In this document: positions 12,001 to 21,800 of the stretch, in pieces
How positions within the stretch are numbered: position 1 is the first letter of the stretch
Layout of the letters: every line of letters starts with the position of its first letter
Source of the DNA: Diospyros lotus
Taxonomy: Eukaryota > Streptophyta > Magnoliopsida > Ericales > Ebenaceae
Assembly: GCF_014633365.1 (NCBI RefSeq)
Contig: NC_068350.1
Coordinates: 2,237,001-2,301,000 of the forward strand
DNA length: 64,000 bases
Direction of reading: 5' to 3'
Notes under the pieces: generated by a model
Database searches by the model: none
Told to the model about the DNA's origin: nothing
What the model saw: only the letters and a program-made list of their open reading frames with translations
Made by a program: the position numbers and the translations under genes

Positions 12001-12542
12001 TTTTCATGATAAGAGAACATTGTCAAACAGGTTCAGGGTATATGGAAGGTAAAAAACCAGAACATGTCTGAGTTGCATGGGGAGGTGAAGAAACTGAAGG
12101 ATAAGTTTCTTTCTTTTGAGATAAGTCATGTACTGCGGGTATGTTTATTGTTCCTTTGCTATTTGTGAATTTTTGGTTGTATAGTTTTGTTCTTTCTTGG
12201 ATGAAACCATACTTCTTCAAATGATTTTCTTATATTTTGCCATCCCATACCCCTTCTGTTGGGGTACTAGCACAAATGTCAAATTTTTTTACCAGCTTTG
12301 GATTCCTTCTGCTCTTTACTTTCTGAAAGTTGATCATGGCAAATCTCTAATCTTTCTATTGTCACGTTCAAAAGAATTTGAACTCCGAGGCTGATGCTCA
12401 AGCGAACTTAGCTACTCATCTTGCTGGTGAGACCTTTACTTATTTAAGTCTATCTGCAATTATATTAATTCAATAAAATCTTCAATGTTTATGGTATATC
12501 AATGTTGTTGCAGACGGCCAAATAGAGGAGGAGATTGGATAG
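1..12542 (+). CDS. RNase H-family protein, 3' part (5' end outside window)
   Basis: Plant nuclear RNase H-fold protein predicted to cleave RNA in RNA/DNA hybrids. Exons: 1-48, 1883-1936, 2373-2465, 2552-2695, 12031-12138, 12375-12426, 12514-12542; phases join without a stop and give 175 visible codons. The first two exons are less certain because they lie outside the conserved domain and the donor at 1937 (GTCAAT) is weak. All four DEDD catalytic acids are visible: D in [11 protein letters not shown] in AAEYRA, D in GDSKLV and D in SEADAQAN. The C-terminus DGQIEEEIG is typical of the plant family, whose N-terminus usually carries a separate hybrid-binding domain that would lie upstream of the window. 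Intron 3 (2696-12030, 9,335 bp) splits the catalytic domain and is packed with transposons. The gene converges on PRIN2. Confidence 0.85.
49..1882 (+). other. Intron 1 of the RNase H gene
   Basis: No coding exon was recognised. A purine-rich block (about 945-1015) followed by AT-rich sequence looks like a plant LTR read from the opposite strand, but no ends or target duplication were found, so this is only a suspicion. Short open frames here have no recognisable protein content. Confidence 0.4.
2172..2320. repeat. Inverted homopolymer pair: C-run/A-run facing T-run/G-run
   Basis: A run of about 12-14 C followed by about 24 A (2177-2216) faces a T-rich then G7 block (2283-2318), with about 65 bp between. 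The outer parts, CCACCCCCCC and GGGGGGGTGG, are complementary. It lies in RNase H intron 2 (1937-2372). The 182-codon frame crossing it is an artefact of the homopolymers. Confidence 0.6.
3100..3700 (+). mobile_element. Possible LTR remnant (copia-like)
   Basis: A TATA-like stretch (TTATAAATAGGG near 3264) is followed by GC-richer leader sequence. A segment near 3510-3560 (GTCTTGTTCCCAAGACCGAAC) is like the R/U5 part of plant copia LTRs. No clear TG/CA ends, primer-binding site or target duplication were found. Family and limits are uncertain. Confidence 0.35.
5590..5601 (+). other. Primer-binding site (initiator tRNA-Met)
   Basis: TGGTATCAGAGC lies two bases after the 5' LTR end and is complementary to the 3' end of plant initiator tRNA-Met, the usual minus-strand primer of plant LTR elements. 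Confidence 0.9.
6932..8323 (+). pseudogene. Unknown ORF inside the non-autonomous LTR element
   Basis: Two open frames, 6932-7264 and 7319-8323, are in the same frame and separated only by one stop (7262-7264) and 54 further bases, so together they form one frame of about 463 codons. The N-terminal part has a twofold repeat ([17 protein letters not shown] and [17 protein letters not shown]). The C-terminal 334-codon part is charged, with a likely coiled-coil region (about residues 30-85, rich in E, K and Q), acidic middle segments and a basic end ([13 protein letters not shown]) that could be a nuclear localisation signal. I recognise no gag, protease, RT or integrase motif. It could be a captured host gene fragment or a diverged gag-like protein; function unknown. 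Confidence 0.6.
8408..8421 (+). other. Polypurine tract before the 3' LTR
   Basis: AAGGAGGGGGGAAT directly precedes the 3' LTR (TGTCATGA at 8422) and would prime plus-strand synthesis. It supports the LTR boundary. Confidence 0.85.
10004..10033. repeat. Perfect 13-bp inverted repeat
   Basis: GATGTGTCCAATA and its exact reverse complement TATTGGACACATC are separated by 4 A, within the inverted RTE remnant. Probably a decay product or a small insertion. Confidence 0.7.
10118..10635. mobile_element. TIR-bearing MITE (PIF/Harbinger-like or hAT-like)
   Basis: The ends are inverted: GGCTTTATTTATTTGGGG at the left, CCCCAAATAAACAGAGCC at the right. Sub-terminal repeats of GGAAAA and TTTTCC type are present and there is no coding capacity. 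Flanks are TTA at the left and GTA at the right, a possible decayed 3-bp TWA duplication that would favour PIF/Harbinger; superfamily is uncertain. It interrupts the minus-strand RTE LINE. Confidence 0.75.
10985..11254 (+). mobile_element. Truncated LTR 3' end
   Basis: CTATAAATAAGC (about 11030), then a long CT-rich leader and the end ATCCCTGACA resemble the 3' halves of the other gypsy LTRs here (5249, 15698, 25623 families). The 5' end and target duplication are not identifiable. Confidence 0.4.
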
Positions 12543-13695
12543 TAGTTCCAAATAAAAGCAGGCCAGTGGATGTGTACATAATTCTTTTGCCTTGTTCTCT
12601 GAGCAACATTTGTTCCCAGGAAGGCGAAACAATTATTCAGGTTTGACCTCTGGGAAAAGCACGATGAAGCTCCCAACAGGGAGAGGCAGATAATGTCAAT
12701 CATTCCATCTCTGAAGCCGAAGCATTTGTCTTACTGAAAAGCATCTGTCAAACAGGAGATTGCTCCATTAAGGTCTCTTACATAAAAGTACATTTATCTT
12801 GGGATATATATATCTTACATTCAATTTTTTATTGGAGCCCTGTTTGAATTTGTTTCCACTTGGCCAAGCTTCTCTTTCTACTTCTCCTGTGCCCCCTTCT
12901 TGTTTAAACTTAAAAGGAATACTACTTGCATATTAATTCAAGCTTGGGACTTCTGGAAATTCCCTCCTCCAGTGTAGGCTTAAGCTGTTTGCGGTTATGT
13001 TGCTAGCCTTGCCTTGTGATGATATCTTGAATGTTCTGCATCATGTTGATTCTGTGTTGTGATGATATCTTGAATGTTCTGCATCATGTTGATTCTGTGT
13101 TTAGCTTGTCAATGGCGGTTATCCATTTCGCCTTAAAAGAATGATTGTACGTACCTCCATTGAACATACTGTAATCTGTTTTGTATTTGATGTTTGTTGG
13201 TATGCATACTTCTCTGACAGAATACTCCATGAATGAGCCATAAAAAGGTTCCCCCGCTTTGTAAAGAGGGGGGGGGGCGCGTCCGTGCCTCGTAAAAATA
13301 TGTTATTGTTAGATTTCATTTGTTTAAGAGATTGAATACAGTAAGATTGGAAGGTAACATATCAAGCTAGCCACCAAAGAAGAATCAGAACAAAAAAAAT
13401 ATATTTGGGCAGGACAGCCCTTTTCCACCAAAGTAATCAGAAGAGAACATGTTCATGCAAAACCTACTGCAGTAGCTAAACAATCTCATGGTGAGATGGA
13501 GTATAAACTCCCAGTTGCAGTAGCTGCTACGGCAAAACCTATTGACATCAACCCTGTAAAAGAAAGGCAAAGAAAAAAGCCCCTTCCATTTAAACAAGGC
13601 ATTAGGGCTACTCAAGGACTTGCAATTTGGACATACAATCTACCCATATGAAGGCAGCTAAGACCTTGAGCTTGATGTTTGGCGGATGCTCCCTG
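12543..13695. other. Convergent intergenic region between RNase H and PRIN2
   Basis: It should contain both 3' UTRs. Apart from a 43-bp tandem duplication (13014-13100) and a G11 run near 13267-13277, no feature was recognised. Confidence 0.5.
13014..13100. repeat. 43-bp direct tandem duplication
   Basis: The unit starting TTGTGATGATATCTTGAATG occurs twice in a row (13014 and 13057), apparently identical over the full unit. Confidence 0.9.
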
Positions 13696-16600
13696 TCAAC
13701 TGCTGTCACCACTGTTCCATTCCTTCCAGTCCTTGTCGACATGATCTTGAGCCCATTTAACTGCAGCCCGTGCAGCTTGTGGTCCCCCGGGCAAGCCTCG
13801 CTCGTTCAAAGTATCAGCCATGTCAATGAAGGGTATGACTAAGAGTGTGCCCGGACCCCCGTATTCGGTGTGTAAGAAGGTACTGAGTATCTGTTAAGAC
13901 TTAGAAGACAATATCAGATGGTAAAATTGTTAAACGCCTTACAACATGAGAAAGTAAACAAAAGACACTTCCGACATACACTTGGAAACTTCCTACAAGG
14001 CACTGCAGTTAAAATTCCAAATTTGAGTGTTTTTTGCTTATTTTAAGTTGACTTATGTTCATAAACTAATACACAACTTTTACGCAAGCATAAGAGTTAA
14101 ATACATGATTTCATAAAAAAAGAACATTTGTTTAACATGTTTGTTGAGGCCACATCTAACCATAGCGGGCACTTTCCACATCATATGGGAAATGTCAAGT
14201 ACTGCTTTGCCAAATAGACGAGTGCCATTCTTATCAATTGCCAGGTAGTTTTATCATTTCAATATGAGGCACTCTTAACGTCTCCATTGGAACCATATCT
14301 TTGTCACTTGCCCAAAAAAAAAAAAAAAATCCGTTGTCCCACTCATTTTCTTTTTCCTTTTTTCTGCCTTTACTCCAACAGTATCATAAGTACTCAAAAA
14401 TTGAAATAATAAATTTTCTAAATTATTGCAATTTAGTTCAAAAGCAACCAAACTCTGCAATTTGCGTGTACCATCCCACTCATATCTTTTTGTTCTCTAA
14501 AATGCAAAAACTTAAAGCATGACTCCCCAGAGAGTATCTAGTGTTAGGGATGTAAATGGGTCCTCATTGGGTCCCAATTAAAGTGAAAATAAATACAAAA
14601 ATGAGGTATAGGTACAAGACTCGTTTGAAAATTATCAAAACGGGCATATAAATCGAGTTAATTAGGATCCCATTTACATCCCTATCTAGTGTGGTTTTGC
14701 TCGAGGAAACTTGAACAGCACGATAGACATTTTTCTTTCTCTATATTTTCCCCCATTTATTTTTTGTATATAATGATGTAGAAGAGGGTTAACCTTAATA
14801 GCATTGATAAGGTTGCTCATTTGTGACTAGACGGCTACAAGTGAGTTATGGAAGTACCTCTTTGCAAAGTAAAAGTAAGACAGTTACAAAACAACCCTCC
14901 CGACCCTCACAAAGCGGAGAACTTCATTCACTGAGCAATACCCTTATTTCTCCTATGCATTACTAGTGTCATTAGCTAAACAGATCCTACACAAACTTTT
15001 CTGCTATGACCCAGAAAACCACTTGCAGATATTTGACACGTTTGCTTTCTAGTTAATGGAAGAGGAACAGCTGACTAGATAAATAATTGCAATAAATGAG
15101 CAATTGGAGGATAAAAAACAGAAATAATAGGTTTCATATCAGTAAATAATCCCAGCTAAATCTCTTTACAACAGGTTGAATCAGAAAAGGAGATCAAATA
15201 TTTCAATTGGAAAGAAGTAAAGAACAAAATAACAGCACTCCAATTATGGCAATTATAAAACCATATAAGCAAAAATAACATAGGCCATCATCTTTTCAAT
15301 AACAAGTCAAGCTAGTATGGAGTGAATGAATCACCTTGTTAAATAGTTGTGTATTACTATAAAACAATATTAAGCTTTTATCTCATTATGTGAGGTAGCC
15401 TACATGAATTTTAGCTCATCGGTTAGTTCTATACATGTCCTTGTCTTCATAAGACTCCTATAACTTTGTCTAGAATTTATATTATTTGATTTAACAAGTT
15501 TTACACTGATTGTCAACTACAAAAGCAATTGCCCTGTTTTATCCGAGTTTGGGACTGGCTATAAATAGGAACCCACAGGCGGAGTTTACAGTGGAACAAA
15601 CATAAAAGACAGTAATTCAAAACTGATAAGTTCATATCTTGCTAAGCTGATTAGTTGTAAGGCGCATCAATGTGTGACTCATAATGTTAAATGGTTGTGT
15701 CACGACCCTAGGCTATGGGAGGGGTAATTGGGTAAGTGGAGGGTTGCTGTTGCTGTAGATTGGTTAGAAACAGAAGGTGGTTGCCTCGTTTGTTGTAAAA
15801 CAGTTTAGCAGCAATGGCTGTAGTAAGATTGTTGGGGGCTGTTACAGGGTCGTTGGGGTCTCAGTTACTGCAACTGAAGGGTAGTTTAGGACTCCTATAA
15901 ATGGGTGGTTGTAAGAGGAAGGAGGCATGCAATTGAATATTCGAACTTTCCTTCTTTTCCGAGTCTCTCATTTCTCTCTCAACTTTCTTCTCAATTCTTC
16001 CTCTCTACTTTCAATTCATGGATCTGACAGGTTGACACCAGTGCTGAAGGTTATCGGGAGTCCTTAAAATCTGTAGGAAGTAGATAAGATTTATACATCC
16101 AAGCCTTTAAGAATAATAGTCTCCACAGCTCTATACTTAGACTAAAACAAAACAGTACAGACATCAAGCTTTATTTCACATGATACATCAAACACTACTT
16201 TGAATCCTTTTGCTTGCCATATTTATGCAAGAAAAATGAGTTATACGGGTGGTTTTTATAGACAATAAGGTTATAAATAGAAATGATGGGCAAGTTTATG
16301 TACCCAATTCATGTAGTGCAATTACGGTGTGACTCATGCTACGCACGGGCAAAAAAATAAAAAAAATTAAGTGATAGTTCATTGAGTGATGTTTGACAAT
16401 AAGGGTGGATTTTATAGACAATAAGGTTATAAATAGAAATGATGGGCAAGTTTATGTACCCAATTCATGTAGTGGAATTAAGGTGTGACTCATGCAACAC
16501 ACGAGCAAAAAAATAAAAAAATTAAGTGAAAGTTCATTGGGTGACATTTGACAATAATTATTTAAATTTTAATTTTTTTAAGCAAAGTTTTATACAAAAT

Positions 16601-17356
16601 AAGTTTTGGTGTAGCAATAAAATTGTTTCAAAAGTCAATTATTGTTTAGAGATCATGAGTTCAAATATTGTTACCAAAACCTGATATTTACTTATATAAT
16701 AGAATAGATGGTATAGATAACAACAACACTAGCAAAAAATGAAAGAGAGAGGAAGGAAATAGGGTACTAAAAGGGGATGAAAACAACCTCAGTGCAGATT
16801 CCAACAACCTCTTCTAGTGAATCTCCAAACATATCCTTCTTGGAGAGCTTCTTAATAAGATGATTCCTGAACTTCTCTGTCTCCTAAACACACACAAATC
16901 ACAGTAAATACGATGAAAAGAGGCCCTAGCAATCACTGGACTAAACAGAATAGACTTCAAAAACCAACATTTTTGTTCGTAACAAAATGGCAAATCCACA
17001 AGCAGGTAGAGTGCACTCACAGCGTCCGCAAATTCAGGAATGGGATCGGGAAATTTGTACTCAGCTGCAGCCCTGAAACTCAGCCTGGAAGAAGAGCGGC
17101 GTGGAGATGGGTGTAGAGACAGCCTTTTGTTTCCTGACAAAGAGATTACACGAGAGTGTTTGAACCTAACGCCATTCCTGCAGTGAGCTCCGTCACTACT
17201 TGAAGTGTAAGGCGAAACCCAACAAATACTCTTTGAAGAAGAATAAGAAGAAGAAGGAAATGATCCACAGAAATGTGAAAGAGAAGGATTAAACGGTGAA
17301 GAAGAAGGAGAAGAAGATTTGATGGTCACAGGGAACATAGATACAGCTGAAGCCAT
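13696..17356 (-). CDS. PRIN2: PRIN2-like plastid nucleoid protein
   Basis: Small plastid protein known in Arabidopsis as PLASTID REDOX INSENSITIVE 2, needed for full activity of the plastid-encoded RNA polymerase and for redox-linked plastid-to-nucleus signalling. Exons on the minus strand: 17356-17021, 16883-16788, 13890-13696; all phase 0, 208 codons. Residues 1 to about 90 are Ser/Arg-rich and acid-poor, a typical chloroplast transit peptide. The mature part is conserved: EYKFPDPIPEFADAETEKF (ends in exon 2), KDMFGDSLEEVVGICTE, then TEYGGPGTLLVIPFIDMADT and ending KDWKEWNSGDSS. A 180-codon open frame starting at the same ATG runs into intron 1 and is not the product. Intron 2 (13891-16787) holds a MITE, a solo LTR and a tandem repeat. 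Identification comes from recalled family sequence and is firm. Confidence 0.93.
14545..14684. mobile_element. 140-bp hAT-type MITE with 8-bp target duplication
   Basis: Inverted ends TAGGGATGTAAATGGG and CCCATTTACATCCCTA are flanked on both sides by TCTAGTGT (14537-14544 and 14685-14692). An 8-bp duplication fits the hAT superfamily. It is non-coding and lies in PRIN2 intron 2. Confidence 0.88.
15698..16029 (+). mobile_element. Solo LTR (gypsy-like) with perfect 5-bp target duplication
   Basis: A 332-bp sequence from TGTCACGACC to GGATCTGACA is flanked by GGTTG on both sides (15693-15697 and 16030-16034). Inside are TATAAATGG (about 15895) and a CT-rich leader. There are no internal genes, so it probably arose by LTR-LTR recombination. 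Its start is related to the 5249 and 25623 LTR families. Confidence 0.9.
16247..16557. repeat. Tandem duplication, 156-bp unit
   Basis: Two successive copies start at 16247 and 16403 with GGGTGG...TTTATAGACAATAAGG and end near TTTGACAATAA. They differ at a modest number of sites. It lies in PRIN2 intron 2. Confidence 0.9.
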
Positions 17357-17439
17357 GTCTATCCCTCCACAAAGGCCACACTAAACCCCTCTCTCTCTCT
17401 TCTCTCTCTATCTGAACAATAAAACAGTAACCCAAGTTA

Positions 17440-17452
17440 CCAAATATAAATA
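17440..17452 (-). promoter_or_regulatory. Possible TATA box of PRIN2
   Basis: On the minus strand this reads TATTTATATTTGG, about 85-95 bp before the PRIN2 ATG at 17356, followed by a GA-rich 5' UTR (17383-17412). Distance and sequence suit a plant core promoter, but the surrounding sequence is very AT-rich, so chance is possible. Confidence 0.35.
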
Positions 17453-18819
17453 TTAAATTTAATTAATAAAATATTAACACTTAAATAAATTTAATAATTT
17501 TATTAATAAAATATTAATTACAGCAACAAGTATTATTAGTGGAGTTATTATCTTGAGTGGTATTTATGTACTATTTGTAACTTGAATGAAAAGTAAAAAT
17601 AAATTTATTTTTAGAAATAAAATAAGTTTGATAAGAAACAGATAAAGAATTGATTATAATTGAGAAAAAAAATTTGAATGGACAATATGAAAGAACATCT
17701 ATTTTTTAATTATGATTACTCTCAAATACTAGTTTTGTAGTAAGAGCTAATCATTTTTACGTGCCCAATCTTATAAAAAGAAGTTATCATATTTATAAGT
17801 TGTTAATCCAATAATTCTAATTTTAAATAAAATTTATTTAAATTAACTTGCATGGCACATTTATTGTTTAAATTAAATGAATTTTAAATTCATAGTGTAA
17901 TGTAGTTAATATCAAATTAAAAAGTGAAAGATTGACAGTTTCTACAATTTTTTTTATGTCATATTGAAAAAATAAAAAAAATTGATATACAAAGCACGAA
18001 TTTGTGTAAAATATAAATGTCATTATTGCTAATTTATGTAGCATGTTGATTCATTTAAAAGTACCCTTTAAATTACTTGAATAGTTAATTGTGATTGTGT
18101 ATGAAGTTATTTGTTAGAAAATGATTAATAATAAATAGTAATAAAATAGTAACATAAAACATCAAATCTTATTTTTAAGGCAAAAAACGTAAAAATACCT
18201 CTAAACTTTGTCATTTTGACCGTGTGACACATTTAATTAAGACTTTGATCAATTGTGTCCTTTAAATGTCTAATTTTATAACAAGTAGACACTTTTCAAA
18301 CTCACTCATGCAATACGTACACTCAAGCTAATAGAAAGGTATTTAGTTATTGCAAAATTTAATAATTCAAAGATACAATGAGTCAAAGTCCAAATTAGAA
18401 ATACCACATGATCAAAATAACAAATTTCAAAGATATTTTCATGCTTTAAGCCTATTTTTAATTCTTCTATATATCGCATCAATTATTATTTTTTGACCAT
18501 ATTTTATATGAACCCATTATAATTCATTTATGCCTAAGAATTTCTCACCCTCCTTTTGGCATTTTTTCCACCTCTAAAGTCGCCATCCTGTCTCATATAA
18601 TAAAAAAGAATTTATTTAGTCATCTTCTTATATAATCAAATCATCTTGATTTTAATCAAGGTTCACATGTTAAATTAAAGGGAAGATTGCGGATAGTATT
18701 ATTATAAGTAGCAGAAAATAAACAGTGTGCCAAGACAAAAACTAGCAAAGGCAAGCTGGTTTTTCTATACTCCTACAAGCCTGCTTATGTAACAGCCTGA
18801 GCACAACCGTATTAACACA
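17453..18819. other. AT-rich intergenic region, PRIN2 to polymerase lambda
   Basis: PRIN2 upstream region and polymerase lambda 3' flank. Very AT-rich with no recognisable exon, repeat pair or element end. Confidence 0.5.
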
Positions 18820-21800
18820 TCACAGATTCCTCTCATGAGGTTCAAGCCAAGGAAATCCCAGGAATTCAAACACTTCTTTTTCTGTCCTAAAATGCAAACT
18901 TGCGCTGCCTTTGGTGCCCTGCATGATATAGGGGTGCCTAATAAGTGAATGTCAAAAGGGAGGGGGGCAACAATGGGAGAAAGCAGGCGCCATATAAGTT
19001 AAACGACCTCCTTACCCGTTTACTGCCGGAACTCTGGGTAGCAGGAAACAGCCCGGTGTCATCGAGTCGGTATCCCTTGGATTCTGCAAGTAATCTCAGT
19101 CTGCACCGCATTGTAGAGTTAATCATATTATAAATTTGGTCCATCAAAGAGTAAGTAAGAGAGCTCTGAAAGTTCTTGAGAGAGAAATTGCGAAAAATAT
19201 ATATATCGTGCTTAGGTGTCTGCCATGGAGAATGGAACACATGGTTTATGAAAAACCATAGGAAGAATCATTTTAATAAAAAAAAAAAATCATTTGGTGT
19301 GAAGATCTTCTAGGTACTTCGTGTACATAAGACTGCACTCCCTTCTTTGTGCCTTTTAGTATGCTTATCAAGACGAAAATAGAAGTCAAGAAACATTCTC
19401 TGCATGAACGAGAAACACAGCTTATTCTTCCCATCAAAACTAAAAGTTCTGGTCCCTGAAAATGTACTGTATGTTAATGTCACATATCCATGCCATTAAT
19501 GCACTTTGGTCATTTAGGAAAGGGCTTTCAGTAGTACTTATTTAAGTTTATGAAAGGGGAACAGCATATTCCATGCTTACATGTAAGCATATAGTAATCA
19601 TGCATGTCTTCCATTAAGTCTCAATAAGCGTTGTAACCAAAGAAGAAGGGAATCATATCTATTATAACCTCTTAATAATTACAAATTCACAAGTTAGGAC
19701 AGTCGGTTCAAATCAAATGAGAGAAGCGAGCATACCTCCTATTCAATACATCATTCCCTGTCCAAGCTATTAGTCCAAATGCATAAATGTCCCTTGCATA
19801 GACCTACGAAGTAGAACAGAATTAGGGGGAAATAGAAATGAGATTCCATGGAAGAGCAAAAATGGCTCTTCAGGGAAATCAACATATGAGGATATGGTAT
19901 GAACGTTTAGTCCCGTAAACAGGTTTCCTAGCAAAGTATTATAAAAGTAAAAGTTGGTAAAACAAAAATGCAGCATCCTTTAATTTTCACTTGCTGTGGA
20001 TCATCAGATTCAATCTTTTCTTTGATAAAGTGTCGGTTCATCATCTTAAGTTTTAACTAAGAATTCACCAATCTCTCAGCAAAGAGTATAGTTTAGGCAA
20101 GAAGAAATTCCCTGTGATTCTTGTAAATTGATACACCAATTGGCTTAAAAGACCATTTTATTATTAAGTTATTAACTACAAGAAACAAAGCACCTCTCAA
20201 AAGCAGGGTACGAAATAAAACAAAATCTTAAATTATCATCATCAAGACCATTATGAAGTTTTATCTGGGAAGAAATATATGTGGAACTCTTACTGAATAT
20301 AAAAAATAGTCTTGACTAATTTTTTTGTAAATAATGTCGTCGTGCCAACAAATAACATGAAATCGTGCTACTCTGCTGCAGAGCATGCACAATATTGAAA
20401 TTCAGTCTTTCTAACTAAAAAAGCAGGAATTGTCAAATTACCTTGAAATCTATGCGATGTCGTAGCTCCCGACCAGGATAAGTGCAAAGGCCAAAATAAG
20501 TGTCAACTCCTGCATCAGTACCCTGTATATTATCATATAGAGAGGGATAGAATGAAAACAAACAAAAAGTGAAGACCAAGAGGAATCAAGGAGGAACCGG
20601 ACAACAAAGACATTCCAGCAAAGAACATAACATTTTTTCCTTGAATTTTCAGTATTTTAGATAAAGTAACTGACAAGCAAAAGGAAACAAGCAAAAGGCA
20701 GCATTATTATACATGTAATGACAGGTCTCAAATGCCAGAACAAGGAATTATTCATGCTGCAAAAAATTTACTGCAGGAAAGTTTTTTTCATGCTGCACGA
20801 AATTTACTGCAGGAAAGTTTTCCAAATTAAAGTGAAAACTTCATGTCTATCTTCCGATAATCATTAAATTTTCATTCAGAATTCAGGATAATGAATGAAT
20901 TATGTTTAGTAGAATTTTCTTTTTTCTTTTTTTTGTTGTTTCTTCCTGGGTTATTAGTTTTCCTCAAATCAAAATGAACTGACCTCCATTTTAATCTTTT
21001 AACAAATGATCAGTGCTTAAATGAACTGATGCACAGTGTTCTAGAATTTAAAAAAAAAAAAATCAGGCCCCAATTTGTCTCATATCTCTCATGTTGAATT
21101 TGGAACTCCAAACAACAAATTGGTGATTGATCTCATCTAAAGACAGTATGTCATCAATGATAAGTGAATAGAACAATTCAGAGCCCAGTAATTACAGCCC
21201 ATGCAATTAATATTTTCCTCAAAATAACCTGATGCTCAAACCAATAGATGTACATCAATAAAAAATCCAAATGGTTTATCTTGAATACTTGGGGAGTGAA
21301 GGGAGGGATGGCATATTATTAGCAATGGTCTCTGATCCAAAAAGTTTAAGATATTCATTAACATTCCATCTTTGGTACTAATACATGCATTTTAGATTCA
21401 TTGAACAATATTAAAGTAGCTGAATACAGTTTTAGATTTTCACCAAAATACAACTTAGGAAAAACAGTACATTCAAATATTGACAAGACCAAGCTTCAAC
21501 CAGCTGCCATGTATTTAAAATTGTCCTTGTGTTAACCAATATACAATCCCAGCAAAACTATACCACCAAGCATGTATTTTATTGGTTTAACTGTTGGAGC
21601 TGATGAGCAGCTAATTAATGCTGGCAACTACAAGTTTTCATGTTATTCACTTTGAAAGATTCAGAATATGCTTTTGTATATTTATAGCCACACACATAAA
21701 TCTCTTAATTATAAAACATAGGCATTATAAACACAATTTGCTAAGGAAAATAATAAGAAAATAAGATATAAAAAGCTACTCCTATAGCCAAGTTTGTTAC

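Noticed and set aside
13260..13300. G11 run followed by GCGCGTCC as a GC-rich insertion like that at 33110
   Set aside because: No flanking direct repeats and too short to relate the two confidently.
16814..17020. C-terminal part of the 180-codon PRIN2-start frame
   Set aside because: It runs into intron 1 after GT at 17020; the spliced product continues in exon 2 with family-conserved sequence.
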